Below are positions 36,866 to 42,695 of a stretch of DNA of 42,695 nucleotides, piece by piece (position 1 is the first letter of the stretch; each line of letters begins with the position of its first letter). Made by a program: the position numbers and the translations under genes. The notes under the pieces are model-generated. The model was not told where the DNA came from. It saw nothing but the letters and a program-made list of their open reading frames with translations, and searched no databases. Location of the stretch: contig JADKCY010000028.1 of assembly GCA_016718605.1 (NCBI GenBank), forward strand, positions 1-42,695, given 5' to 3'. This DNA is from Lysobacterales bacterium. GTDB lineage: Bacteria; Pseudomonadota; Gammaproteobacteria; Xanthomonadales; Xanthomonadaceae.

Positions 36866-38125
36866 TTACGCCTGGGCCTGATCGTGTTCGACGGCGGCCA
36901 GCAGTTCGTCGCGCGTGATCATGAACGGCGCGCAGATCGACTTGTCCAGCGTGCCGGACTTGATCCGAACCAGCAACAGAGCCGGAGGAACCGGCGGCAA
37001 CATGGACTTGATGGCCGCCCAGGCCTGGTTCCAGTCATCGTCTTTACCAACGTAGGCCGCAGGCAGACCGCCGGGCTGAGCGGCTTCGGCATGCGCGCCG
37101 CGCTTGGTGAAGCGATTCTTGTCGATTTCGGCGGCAGCCATTGCGGACGCTTCATCGGCGAAGATTTCCATGACCACCGGAATGGTGGGGTGTCCCCAGT
37201 GCCGATCCTGCGTGCGGCCGGTGTCCTGACCGTTCTCCTTGATGGGGACTTTCTTGATGCCCTTCTGGCCATTGGCATCGGTGTCGCCATAGGCCTGGGC
37301 CGGATTGGGATTCCAGCCATTGACCACGCGCGCCAGCAGGGGCGAGGCCCACTGTGTCATGCCGAGGCTGACCAACGCCCACAGCTGCTCGCTCGTACAG
37401 GCGTATTTCGAACCGCCGGCCGGATCGAGGTAGGCGATCGGATTGCGCTCGCCCAACGCCTCCCACAACACTTGACGGCGGCGGAAGTACTCGCACTCTT
37501 CCAACGGCCCGCCGAAGTTGAACAACTTCTGTTGATCTTCCGGCGAGATGAGCATCTCGGACGTAAGCAGTTCGGGGCACGACCACACGGGCTTGTCGAT
37601 CATTTTCGCCATCAGCGCCAGGGACTGCACGAGGGAGGGGAGGAAGACCAGGTGAAACATGGCCTTGTCCCGCCCGCTCGACGCGAACGCTTCGTAGGCG
37701 ACGGTCGTGACGATGGTTGACGACCACTTGCCCCGGCTCTCGTCGGCGATATTCAGCACACCGGCCAAGGGCTGAATCAGCGCAATCTCGCGCCAACCCG
37801 CGCCCATGCTATCGGCTTTGATCATGCGGGCGACCCGTTCCGCCAACGAGGACGGCGCATCGGGGAAGTACAACTCCAGGGCCGACCCCTTCTTGCGGCT
37901 GTACAACCAGCCGAACTCCGACTGCGGCAAGGGGTCTTCGCCCAGCGAGGCCAGGAAGTCGGCGGGCACATACACCCGGCGAACAACGACCAGCGACGTC
38001 GCGCCAATCAGACCGGACGCCACATACGGCGTGGTCTCGACCGGCGGCTCGGCGGTGGTCTGACCCTTCTTCAAGTGGCCAAAGGGATCGACAAACTTCG
38101 GTTGCGACTGCGATACAGAACTCAT
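36866..38125 (-). CDS. Unknown protein, first gene of the leftward unit
   Basis: A 419-residue soluble protein; the ATG at 38125 has AAAGGAG upstream and the in-frame extension to 38173 lies in the leader. Segments include RRVYVPADFLASLGEDPLPQ, KGSALELYFPDAPSSLAERV and a Gly/Pro-rich region. Scattered cysteines (SCPEL, EECEYF, KYACTSEQ) could bind metal but show no clear finger. As the first, early-type gene before the recombination and nuclease genes it might be a single-strand DNA binding or take-over protein; I have no motif for either. Confidence 0.75.
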   Translation of the reverse strand: MSSVSQSQPKFVDPFGHLKKGQTTAEPPVETTPYVASGLIGATSLVVVRRVYVPADFLASLGEDPLPQSEFGWLYSRKKGSALELYFPDAPSSLAERVARMIKADSMGAGWREIALIQPLAGVLNIADESRGKWSSTIVTTVAYEAFASSGRDKAMFHLVFLPSLVQSLALMAKMIDKPVWSCPELLTSEMLISPEDQQKLFNFGGPLEECEYFRRRQVLWEALGERNPIAYLDPAGGSKYACTSEQLWALVSLGMTQWASPLLARVVNGWNPNPAQAYGDTDANGQKGIKKVPIKENGQDTGRTQDRHWGHPTIPVVMEIFADEASAMAAAEIDKNRFTKRGAHAEAAQPGGLPAAYVGKDDDWNQAWAAIKSMLPPVPPALLLVRIKSGTLDKSICAPFMITRDELLAAVEHDQAQA

Positions 38126-38280
38126 TGAACTCTCCTTTATAAACGCGGCTCGAACTACTGCTGTTTCGGTCAATTGTGAGTGTCCGCTCTGTTGACTGGC
38201 CGGGGTACTGCACCTCCTGAACGGGCTTGCTTCGATTACTTACGTCTACTCTTGCGGTCTGCTCTTTAACGCCCGTTTGT
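38126..38280 (-). promoter_or_regulatory. 155-base leader of the leftward unit
   Basis: No gene seen. The leader starts after the -10 at 38287 with the conserved block shared with the 26.2-kb promoter and carries one copy of GAGCGGACA (plus strand 38181-38189), the motif that also precedes the DUF3560, regulator, ParB and DinG-like genes. Confidence 0.5.
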
Positions 38281-38286
38281 GTCTCC

Positions 38287-38315
38287 ATTGTAAGTTATGA
38301 CCGTTTTCCTGTCAA
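38287..38315 (-). promoter_or_regulatory. Leftward class I (sigma70) promoter
   Basis: -35 TTGACA (38315-38310), 17-base spacer, -10 TACAAT (38292-38287); near consensus. It starts the 38-kb leftward transcript. Its -35 is one arm of the palindrome at 38309-38326. Confidence 0.85.
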
Positions 38316-38326
38316 GCACTTGACAG
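38309..38326. repeat. Perfect palindrome joining two divergent -35 boxes
   Basis: CTGTCAAG-CA-CTTGACAG: two 8-bp arms around two bases. Each arm contains a -35 hexamer, one for each direction, so a single dimeric repressor could block both promoters. Confidence 0.8.
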
Positions 38327-38348
38327 CCGCTAAGGGCTGTGCTATAGT
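38320..38348 (+). promoter_or_regulatory. Rightward sigma70 promoter
   Basis: -35 TTGACA (38320-38325), 17-base spacer, -10 TATAGT (38343-38348). It drives the HTH-ParM unit. The spacer is filled by the inverted repeat ACAGCC/GGCTGT. Confidence 0.85.
38323..38340. promoter_or_regulatory. Operator-like inverted repeat in promoter spacer
   Basis: ACAGCC (38323-38328) and GGCTGT (38335-38340) around six bases, lying between -35 and -10 of the rightward promoter. The position is typical of a repressor site; the first gene of that unit encodes a small HTH-like protein that could bind here. Confidence 0.55.
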
Positions 38349-38377
38349 AAGTCTAACAGACCTAACACCGAGGATTT

Positions 38378-38701
38378 ATGAGTTTCCCATCCAAGCCACT
38401 GGCGCTCAAAGTGCGCTCCAAATTCCAAAGCGAAGTCGGCGGCCTGATCGCGGCGGGCCTGAGTTACCATAAACTGGCCGAACGGCTGCCGCATCGCAGC
38501 GCCAGCTGGTGGCGGTTTGCGGCGTTGGGTGACTGGTCGCAAATTGCCCCGACCGAACTGGATCGGGCGCTGTTGACGTTGATTATCAATGAACATCAAC
38601 GACAGCAACGCGATCTCGCCGCCTACACCGAAATCTACCTTGATCTGGCGCGGCAACTCAGCGAACTGGTCGCCTCACTCGCGAAAATTCAACCCAAATG
38701 A
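38378..38701 (+). CDS. Small HTH-like protein, possible ParR-type regulator
   Basis: A 107-residue protein with GAGG before the ATG. Residues 27-46 (GLSYHKLAERLP, then HRSASWWRF) look like a helix-turn-helix, followed by a long C-terminal helix (YTEIYLDLARQLSELVASLA) that could dimerise. It is first in the unit and overlaps the ParM-like gene by ATGA. In type II partition systems a small DNA-binding adaptor (ParR) pairs with ParM and represses its own promoter; the palindromes upstream suit that. The order (adaptor first) is the reverse of plasmid R1. Assignment is inference. Confidence 0.65.
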   Translation: MSFPSKPLALKVRSKFQSEVGGLIAAGLSYHKLAERLPHRSASWWRFAALGDWSQIAPTELDRALLTLIINEHQRQQRDLAAYTEIYLDLARQLSELVASLAKIQPK

Positions 38702-39729
38702 AGGCTCACATGACTCTCGAAACGATTCTGCTTGGCAATGACAACGGCTTCGGCAATACCCGACTTTTCGGCGCTCAGGGTCCGGTGGCGCTGCAATCAC
38801 TGGTCGCCACGAACGGCACGCAGTCCATTAGCCTGTGGGCAACCGGCGGACTCAAGCGGGCCGGGCAAGGCCGAGATAAACCGCTACTCATCAAGACCGA
38901 CACCGAATTTTATGTCGGCGCGGGCGCGCATGCCCTCGGTCGCCCGGTGGAGAATCTGCAACTGGAGCGGATGGTCGGGCCGGAGTCAAAGGCGCTGCTC
39001 TACGGCACGCTCTCCTTATACTTCGCCAGCAAGCCCAAGCCGCGCGCGCCGGTGAAGATCGTCACCGCGCTGCCGATTGCGCTGGCGCAAGGTGAACAGG
39101 GCGACGGGCTGCGTGACCAACTGCGCGCCATGCTGGTCGGCAAGCACGCGTGGTCAACCGATCCCGGCAGCGATGAGCGCGGCGAGCGGGACTACAAGAT
39201 GACCATTGACGATGTGGTACTGACCTCGCAACCCGCGGGCGCGATGTTCGATTACCTACTGAACGCGGACGGCTCGATCTCGCCTGAGAAAAAGGCGCTG
39301 CGCAAGTCGGGCGCGTTCGGCGTCATGAGCATCGGCTTCAACACCGTCGAACTGATGGTGGTGGCTGACGGGCAGATGCTGGCCAAGCATGTGGCGGGCG
39401 ATTCGTCCGGGGCGCGGCGCGTGTTCCAACTGCTGAACCAGGACGGCGCGTACTCGTTGGGTGAACTGGACAGCCGCTACCGGGCCGGTCTGCTCGACAT
39501 CAGCGACGTGCTGCCGATCTGGTCGGGCGAGGTATTCGGCCTCGTCGACAAGTATTGGGACAAGATGATCCTGCGGCGCATGTCCACGGTGTTTGTGGTG
39601 GGCGGGGGTGCGAAGATGCTGGCGGGACCGCTGCTCAAGAAGTTTCAGAGCAAACTGGTCATCCCCGACGATCCGATCATGAGCATCGCGCGTGGCTGCT
39701 ACCGGCTGGCGTTGACCCTGCCGAAGTGA
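38698..39729 (+). CDS. ParM/Alp-like actin-fold ATPase
   Basis: A 343-residue actin-like protein. Phosphate 1 loop: GNDNGFGNTRLF near residues 13-24; phosphate 2: GVMSIGFNTVELMVV near 213; adenosine motif: VFVVGGGAKML near 300. These are the ATP-binding landmarks of ParM/StbA and Alp filaments that segregate low-copy plasmids or position phage DNA. The start is either the ATG at 38698, overlapping the previous stop, or the ATG at 38710, which has AAGG upstream. It indicates an element maintained extrachromosomally, or a phage that moves its genome inside the cell. Confidence 0.85.
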   Translation: MKAHMTLETILLGNDNGFGNTRLFGAQGPVALQSLVATNGTQSISLWATGGLKRAGQGRDKPLLIKTDTEFYVGAGAHALGRPVENLQLERMVGPESKALLYGTLSLYFASKPKPRAPVKIVTALPIALAQGEQGDGLRDQLRAMLVGKHAWSTDPGSDERGERDYKMTIDDVVLTSQPAGAMFDYLLNADGSISPEKKALRKSGAFGVMSIGFNTVELMVVADGQMLAKHVAGDSSGARRVFQLLNQDGAYSLGELDSRYRAGLLDISDVLPIWSGEVFGLVDKYWDKMILRRMSTVFVVGGGAKMLAGPLLKKFQSKLVIPDDPIMSIARGCYRLALTLPK

Positions 39730-39736
39730 GGCTGAC

Positions 39737-39889
39737 ATGCATATCTGCACCGTCTGCTTGAAGTCGATGGAACACCATACCGAATGGCCTGGCCCGGACT
39801 GGCATTTAGACGGCACTTCCGGCGTTGTGCTGAGAAAGGTCAAACCTGCTAAGATTGTCACCTGCGTACGACGACGCGCACGACCGTGA
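39737..39889 (+). CDS. Very small zinc-finger-like protein
   Basis: A 50-residue frame, ATG after GAGG, ending in a GTGA overlap with the next gene. CTVCLKSMEHHTEWPGPDWH provides CxxC plus histidines, with another Cys (VTCVRRRARP) near the Arg-rich end. Likely a one-zinc nucleic-acid-binding peptide; unknown function. Confidence 0.6.
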   Translation: MHICTVCLKSMEHHTEWPGPDWHLDGTSGVVLRKVKPAKIVTCVRRRARP

Positions 39890-40194
39890 ACAGCACCCAA
39901 GCGAGGCGCAGCGTGACCAACTTAGCCATCACCGACAAACAAGTCGAAATCCTGGGCGAGACGTTCACCGCTGTCCGCAATCTGGACGAACTGGCCGCCG
40001 TGCATGGCGACTGGATCAAGTTGCGCCAAAACAGCCTGCGCTGGCCGAGAGAATATCCGTGCCTGACACGCGGTGAGAAAGCCGACAACGGCTACGCCAT
40101 CACCTACCTGTGTGAGTCGGACATTCGCGAGCTGCGCGACACCCTGTCATTCCTGCTCGGCGACACGGAGACCACCCATGAACAAGAAGATTAA
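39886..40194 (+). CDS. Hypothetical protein
   Basis: A 102-residue protein with a GTG start in the GTGA overlap. Helical; ITDKQVEILGETFTAVRNLD and a C-terminal DIRELRDTLSFLLGDTE. No family recognised. It overlaps the next gene by 17 bases. Confidence 0.6.
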   Translation: MNSTQARRSVTNLAITDKQVEILGETFTAVRNLDELAAVHGDWIKLRQNSLRWPREYPCLTRGEKADNGYAITYLCESDIRELRDTLSFLLGDTETTHEQED

Positions 40195-40477
40195 AGACGC
40201 CATCAAACATCGCGACACCTGCCAACAGGCGGTTTGGGATGTTGAGGATAGACTGCGCGCTGCACAGCGCGACCTATTCGCCGCCAGTAGCGGTCTGGCT
40301 TTCGAACTGGCGGCCGAACGGGGTCTCAAAGTTGGCGACACAGCGTCGTATCCCGGCCTGACGATCACGATTGAGGGTTTCGAACTGGGCAGCCGCATGA
40401 ATGACCAGTTTGAGTTGATCGCCCTCGGGCCGCTGGACTCCCGCATCAACCTCGGCTATCCGAACCAGAAAGCCTAA
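40178..40477 (+). CDS. Hypothetical coiled-coil/beta protein
   Basis: A 99-residue protein from the ATG at 40178. An N-terminal charged helix (DAIKHRDTCQQAVWDVEDRL) precedes a small beta region (LTITIEGFELGSRMNDQFEL). The in-frame extension to 40073 is shadow. Function unknown. Confidence 0.6.
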   Translation: MNKKIKDAIKHRDTCQQAVWDVEDRLRAAQRDLFAASSGLAFELAAERGLKVGDTASYPGLTITIEGFELGSRMNDQFELIALGPLDSRINLGYPNQKA

Positions 40478-40487
40478 CGAGGTCACC

Positions 40488-40961
40488 ATGAACGAAAACG
40501 CGCTGCTCAAACTCATCACCGATTACGCTGCCAGTGTCCTGCCCGCCAATTCGCGGCTGGACGTGTACGACGACCAGATCGCGATCCTGTGCTCTGGCCG
40601 TGACTTCATCATGGGCTACACCTGCACGATGCAGCCCGGCCACGAAGGGCGCTGCTGGACGAATCACAAGAAAGTCATCTTCCGACCGGACGTGGGCGGC
40701 CCGTCAGCAGTGAGTGAATCAACCAAAGAGCCACCGGCTGAGTCACAACCCAACCTGACCGCCTTGCGTCAGCAAAAGAATCTGACACCGCTGGAGTACG
40801 CGATCGTGCACTATGCCGTCTTCGGCGGGCAGGCGCATGCCGAACTGGCCGAACAAGCGGCGGGCGAACTCATACGGTTGCGCCTGCCCGCCGCGATCAT
40901 TGAGCCGGCCGCCAGTAGCAAAACCGATCTATCTCAACGCCGTATCCCGGGAGGCTTATGA
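40488..40961 (+). CDS. Hypothetical protein with Cys/His segment
   Basis: A 157-residue protein, GAGG upstream. MGYTCTMQPGHEGRCWTNHK near residues 43-62 has Cys and His spaced like a small metal site and resembles a recurring phage motif (C-x-M-x-P-G-H-x-G-x-C). The second half is helical. No function assigned. Confidence 0.65.
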   Translation: MNENALLKLITDYAASVLPANSRLDVYDDQIAILCSGRDFIMGYTCTMQPGHEGRCWTNHKKVIFRPDVGGPSAVSESTKEPPAESQPNLTALRQQKNLTPLEYAIVHYAVFGGQAHAELAEQAAGELIRLRLPAAIIEPAASSKTDLSQRRIPGGL

Positions 40962-41434
40962 TGAACCCTGCTGACATTGCCTGGATCGTGACCGACCCGC
41001 AGAACGGCGGCACTGATTATCTCATCTACACTCTGTTGGGCGACTATGTGGCGCGCATCAAGGCCGGGGCCGACATCGCTGAAGCCATTGTGAACGCGCA
41101 CAACGCCACCTTGCAGACCAAAGAAGTTGCGACCGACCGCACCGGCTTTCAAGCGAACCTGCTGACCGTGCTGCAAGCCGAATGCCCGCAACTGGCCTGG
41201 ACGCCCGAACTTGTCGCGAGCGTTCTGACGACCGCGCACCAGATGACACCGGCCACCAAGACGCAGACCGAAATCGACTCGCGACTCGCCGCGATTGACG
41301 CCGCACTCGATCGGATGGGCGAACGCAGCCAGGTCATGGCATCCTTGATCGAAGTCGGGCGCTTGATGCGTCACGAACTAGATGCCGAACTGAACTGCGT
41401 GGTCTGCAACGGCGGCGACGGTCACGACCGCTAA
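40958..41434 (+). CDS. Hypothetical helical protein
   Basis: A 158-residue protein, ATGATG start overlapping the previous stop. It contains LLGDYVARIKAGADIAEAIV and ends with a CVVCNGG pair. Mostly helical, no family recognised. Confidence 0.6.
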   Translation: MMNPADIAWIVTDPQNGGTDYLIYTLLGDYVARIKAGADIAEAIVNAHNATLQTKEVATDRTGFQANLLTVLQAECPQLAWTPELVASVLTTAHQMTPATKTQTEIDSRLAAIDAALDRMGERSQVMASLIEVGRLMRHELDAELNCVVCNGGDGHDR

Positions 41435-41462
41435 CTGCCCGGCCACCCAGTGGGACATACTC

Positions 41463-41618
41463 ATGACCGAGGCCGAAGAATTACGCGTCAAACACGCGAC
41501 TGCACTTGGTGAATCGGTCACGTTCGACGAGTCCTCGCCCTTTGGCGCGAAAGAGCACGCCGCGGCGAAAGCCATCACCACGGTCAACTTTCCGGGCGTG
41601 CTGGCCGATTATCAATAG
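41463..41618 (+). CDS. Very small hypothetical protein
   Basis: A 51-residue frame beginning at the ATG at 41463 and ending 9 bases before the next gene. MTEAEELRVKHATALGESVT at the start, then a Gly/Ala-rich middle. The ribosome site is poor. Supported mainly by its exact fit between neighbours. Confidence 0.45.
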   Translation: MTEAEELRVKHATALGESVTFDESSPFGAKEHAAAKAITTVNFPGVLADYQ

Positions 41619-41627
41619 CGAGGCGAC

Positions 41628-41930
41628 ATGATCGTTGTCACATTGATCGACTGCCCGCACTGTCACACGATGTTTCAGACCGGCCTGCGTCCGGGCACGG
41701 CTCCGCTGGTGTGTCCGGGCTGTAGCTCACCGATTGCCACCACACCACCGGCTGACCCACGCCGCGAGCGTGTGCGCGAGTTTTACAACGGTCTGACCGA
41801 TGACGAACGCGAGGCAGCCTTTCTGACGATGGTGGACTACTTGACCGAGGCCGACGCGCTGCACTACTCGACCGAGCGGCAGGAAGTATTCTGGGACGCT
41901 CATGGCGGGAAATTAGGCGCGCTGTCATGA
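41628..41930 (+). CDS. Zinc-ribbon protein
   Basis: A 100-residue protein with GAGG upstream. CPHCHTMF and CPGCSSPI form a clear four-cysteine zinc ribbon at residues 9-32, followed by an acidic helical tail (REFYNGLTDDEREAAFLTMV). May bind nucleic acid or RNA polymerase; not assignable further. Confidence 0.7.
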   Translation: MIVVTLIDCPHCHTMFQTGLRPGTAPLVCPGCSSPIATTPPADPRRERVREFYNGLTDDEREAAFLTMVDYLTEADALHYSTERQEVFWDAHGGKLGALS

Positions 41931-42079
41931 GCACCTTAGCACTTGACGGGCCGAGCGCCAACCCACCCGTCAAACGGCCTAAATTCCGGTGTTTGAACTG
42001 CCTGCGCAAGTTCAGTGTCCCGATCGGGCGCGGCCAGTGCCCGTTTTGTCTCAAGACGAAATTCACCAAATTAGGGTGA
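41927..42079 (+). CDS. Very small zinc-ribbon protein
   Basis: A 50-residue frame starting at the ATGA overlap. CLNCLRKFSVPIGRGQCPFC gives a textbook CxxC...CxxC zinc ribbon in a Lys/Arg-rich context. Another member of the run of mini zinc proteins in this unit. Confidence 0.65.
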   Translation: MSTLALDGPSANPPVKRPKFRCLNCLRKFSVPIGRGQCPFCLKTKFTKLG

Positions 42080-42090
42080 CAGGATTATCA

Positions 42091-42477
42091 ATGATTCACG
42101 GCACGTGCGGCGCCTGCACTCACTGGACGGGCTTCGGTGAACTTTCAACCGTCGCCGTGGCGCGCTGTCTGCTGGATCGCGGCTTGACGGTCGGATACTG
42201 GTCGTGTCTGCTCTTTCAAGCCCGTCAACCAAGCGCGACATTAACATCAAACTCTTTACAGGAGACTCACATGGTAACAGGTCTTAACGGCTTCGAATTG
42301 GTCAAAGGACAAACCGTCCGGGTTCACCAAGAAGAAGGCACTCGCGTGGCGCAGGTGGTTGATGTCTTTCCCGACCGACCCACAGTCAACGAGCCAGGCC
42401 ACTGGGTAGACATCGATTCCGGCGACGGCGCTGAAGGTATGCCGTCTTACATTCTCGAAGTCATCGCCCAACCATGA
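42091..42477 (+). CDS. Small Cys-motif protein, possibly fused to a second small domain
   Basis: A 128-residue frame from the ATG at 42091 (AGGA upstream). Residues 6-35 (CGACTHWTG, then ARCLLD and YWSC) resemble the CxxC-HW...C...W-C pattern of small phage zinc proteins. An internal ATG at 42271 has a perfect AGGAG and starts a separate-looking beta domain (VKGQTVRVHQEEGTRVAQVV). No stop separates the halves, so either the fusion is real, both products are made, or a frame break hides a stop. Confidence 0.6.
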   Translation: MIHGTCGACTHWTGFGELSTVAVARCLLDRGLTVGYWSCLLFQARQPSATLTSNSLQETHMVTGLNGFELVKGQTVRVHQEEGTRVAQVVDVFPDRPTVNEPGHWVDIDSGDGAEGMPSYILEVIAQP

Positions 42478-42695
42478 CCATTGACCCGATCACTCATCCA
42501 ACCGGTTCGATACTGCCCACGAAACGACAGGTCATCGTCCAGCGGTTCAATCGCTGGCTGTGGCCCAAGCTGCTGCGGCCTGTCAGCTGGGTGTTCTTTA
42601 ACACCTCACTGCACACCGACGCGCACAAGACCGACCTGATGAACGGTCTGCGTACCGCCTGCTGGACATTTATCAGCGGCCACGATCTGGGTTAC
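42474..42695 (+). CDS. Hypothetical protein, cut by window edge
   Basis: A rightward gene starting at the ATGA overlap at 42474; 74 residues visible. Arg/Trp-rich N-terminal region (VIVQRFNRWLWPKLLRPVSW) then NTSLHTDAHKTDLMNGL. No family recognised from this part. Confidence 0.6.
   Translation, partial: MTIDPITHPTGSILPTKRQVIVQRFNRWLWPKLLRPVSWVFFNTSLHTDAHKTDLMNGLRTACWTFISGHDLGY

Noticed and set aside
1..42695. tRNA genes, integrase, attachment sites or insertion sequences
   Set aside because: I looked for T-loop-like sequence with matching acceptor stems, recombinase motifs and terminal inverted repeats and found none that hold up.

Overview
This window looks like part of a large bacteriophage, phage-plasmid or comparable extrachromosomal element of an unidentified GC-rich bacterium. 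I see no rRNA, tRNA, integrase, transposase, CRISPR array or central metabolism. Genes are short, tightly packed and mostly overlap by ATGA/TGATG, and a full phage-style replication set is present. No virion genes were recognised. Family assignments come from motifs read by eye; no database was searched.

Layout. Two transcription units diverge at about 38.3 kb. Leftward (38.1 kb down to 1): an unknown 419-aa protein, an ERCC4/HhH nuclease-like protein, a RecA-fold ATPase, a UvrD-like SF1 helicase, a structured intergenic RNA candidate (31.54-31.73 kb), a zinc-finger protein, an XPD/DinG-like helicase, a ParB-like protein, an orphan PhoB/OmpR-type DNA-binding protein (25.7-26.2 kb), a DUF4942-type methyltransferase, many small proteins, a TGT/DpdA-like enzyme, a stand-alone 5'-3' exonuclease and a PolA-family polymerase with proofreading domain. 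These are followed by a macro-domain protein, a DUF4326-NADAR protein, a DUF3560-methyltransferase, tandem paralogues, a CobS/CobT-like AAA+/VWA pair and a SLOG-fold protein. Rightward (38.4 kb to the end): a small HTH-like protein, a ParM-like actin and a run of very small, often zinc-finger, proteins.

Regulation. Two promoter classes stand out. Promoters at 38.3 kb (both directions), 31.75 kb and 26.25 kb have near-consensus -35 and -10 boxes 17 bases apart. Five leftward promoters at 2.4, 6.6, 7.6, 14.0 and 17.7 kb lack a -35 but carry TGTCAG and TGTCGG at start-to-start distances of exactly 11 or 22 bases, 20-21 bases upstream of a -10. This resembles PhoB pho-box architecture, and a receiver-less PhoB-like protein is made from the 26.25-kb canonical promoter. 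I infer an early-to-middle switch in which that protein activates the downstream replication, modification and accessory genes.

Caution. At least a dozen single-base frame breaks interrupt reading frames that are coherent on both sides (2.9-6.3, 11.8, 16.6, 21.0-21.4 and 33.8 kb). Many sit at homopolymers or short repeats, so sequencing error is the simplest explanation; real decay or recoding is not excluded.
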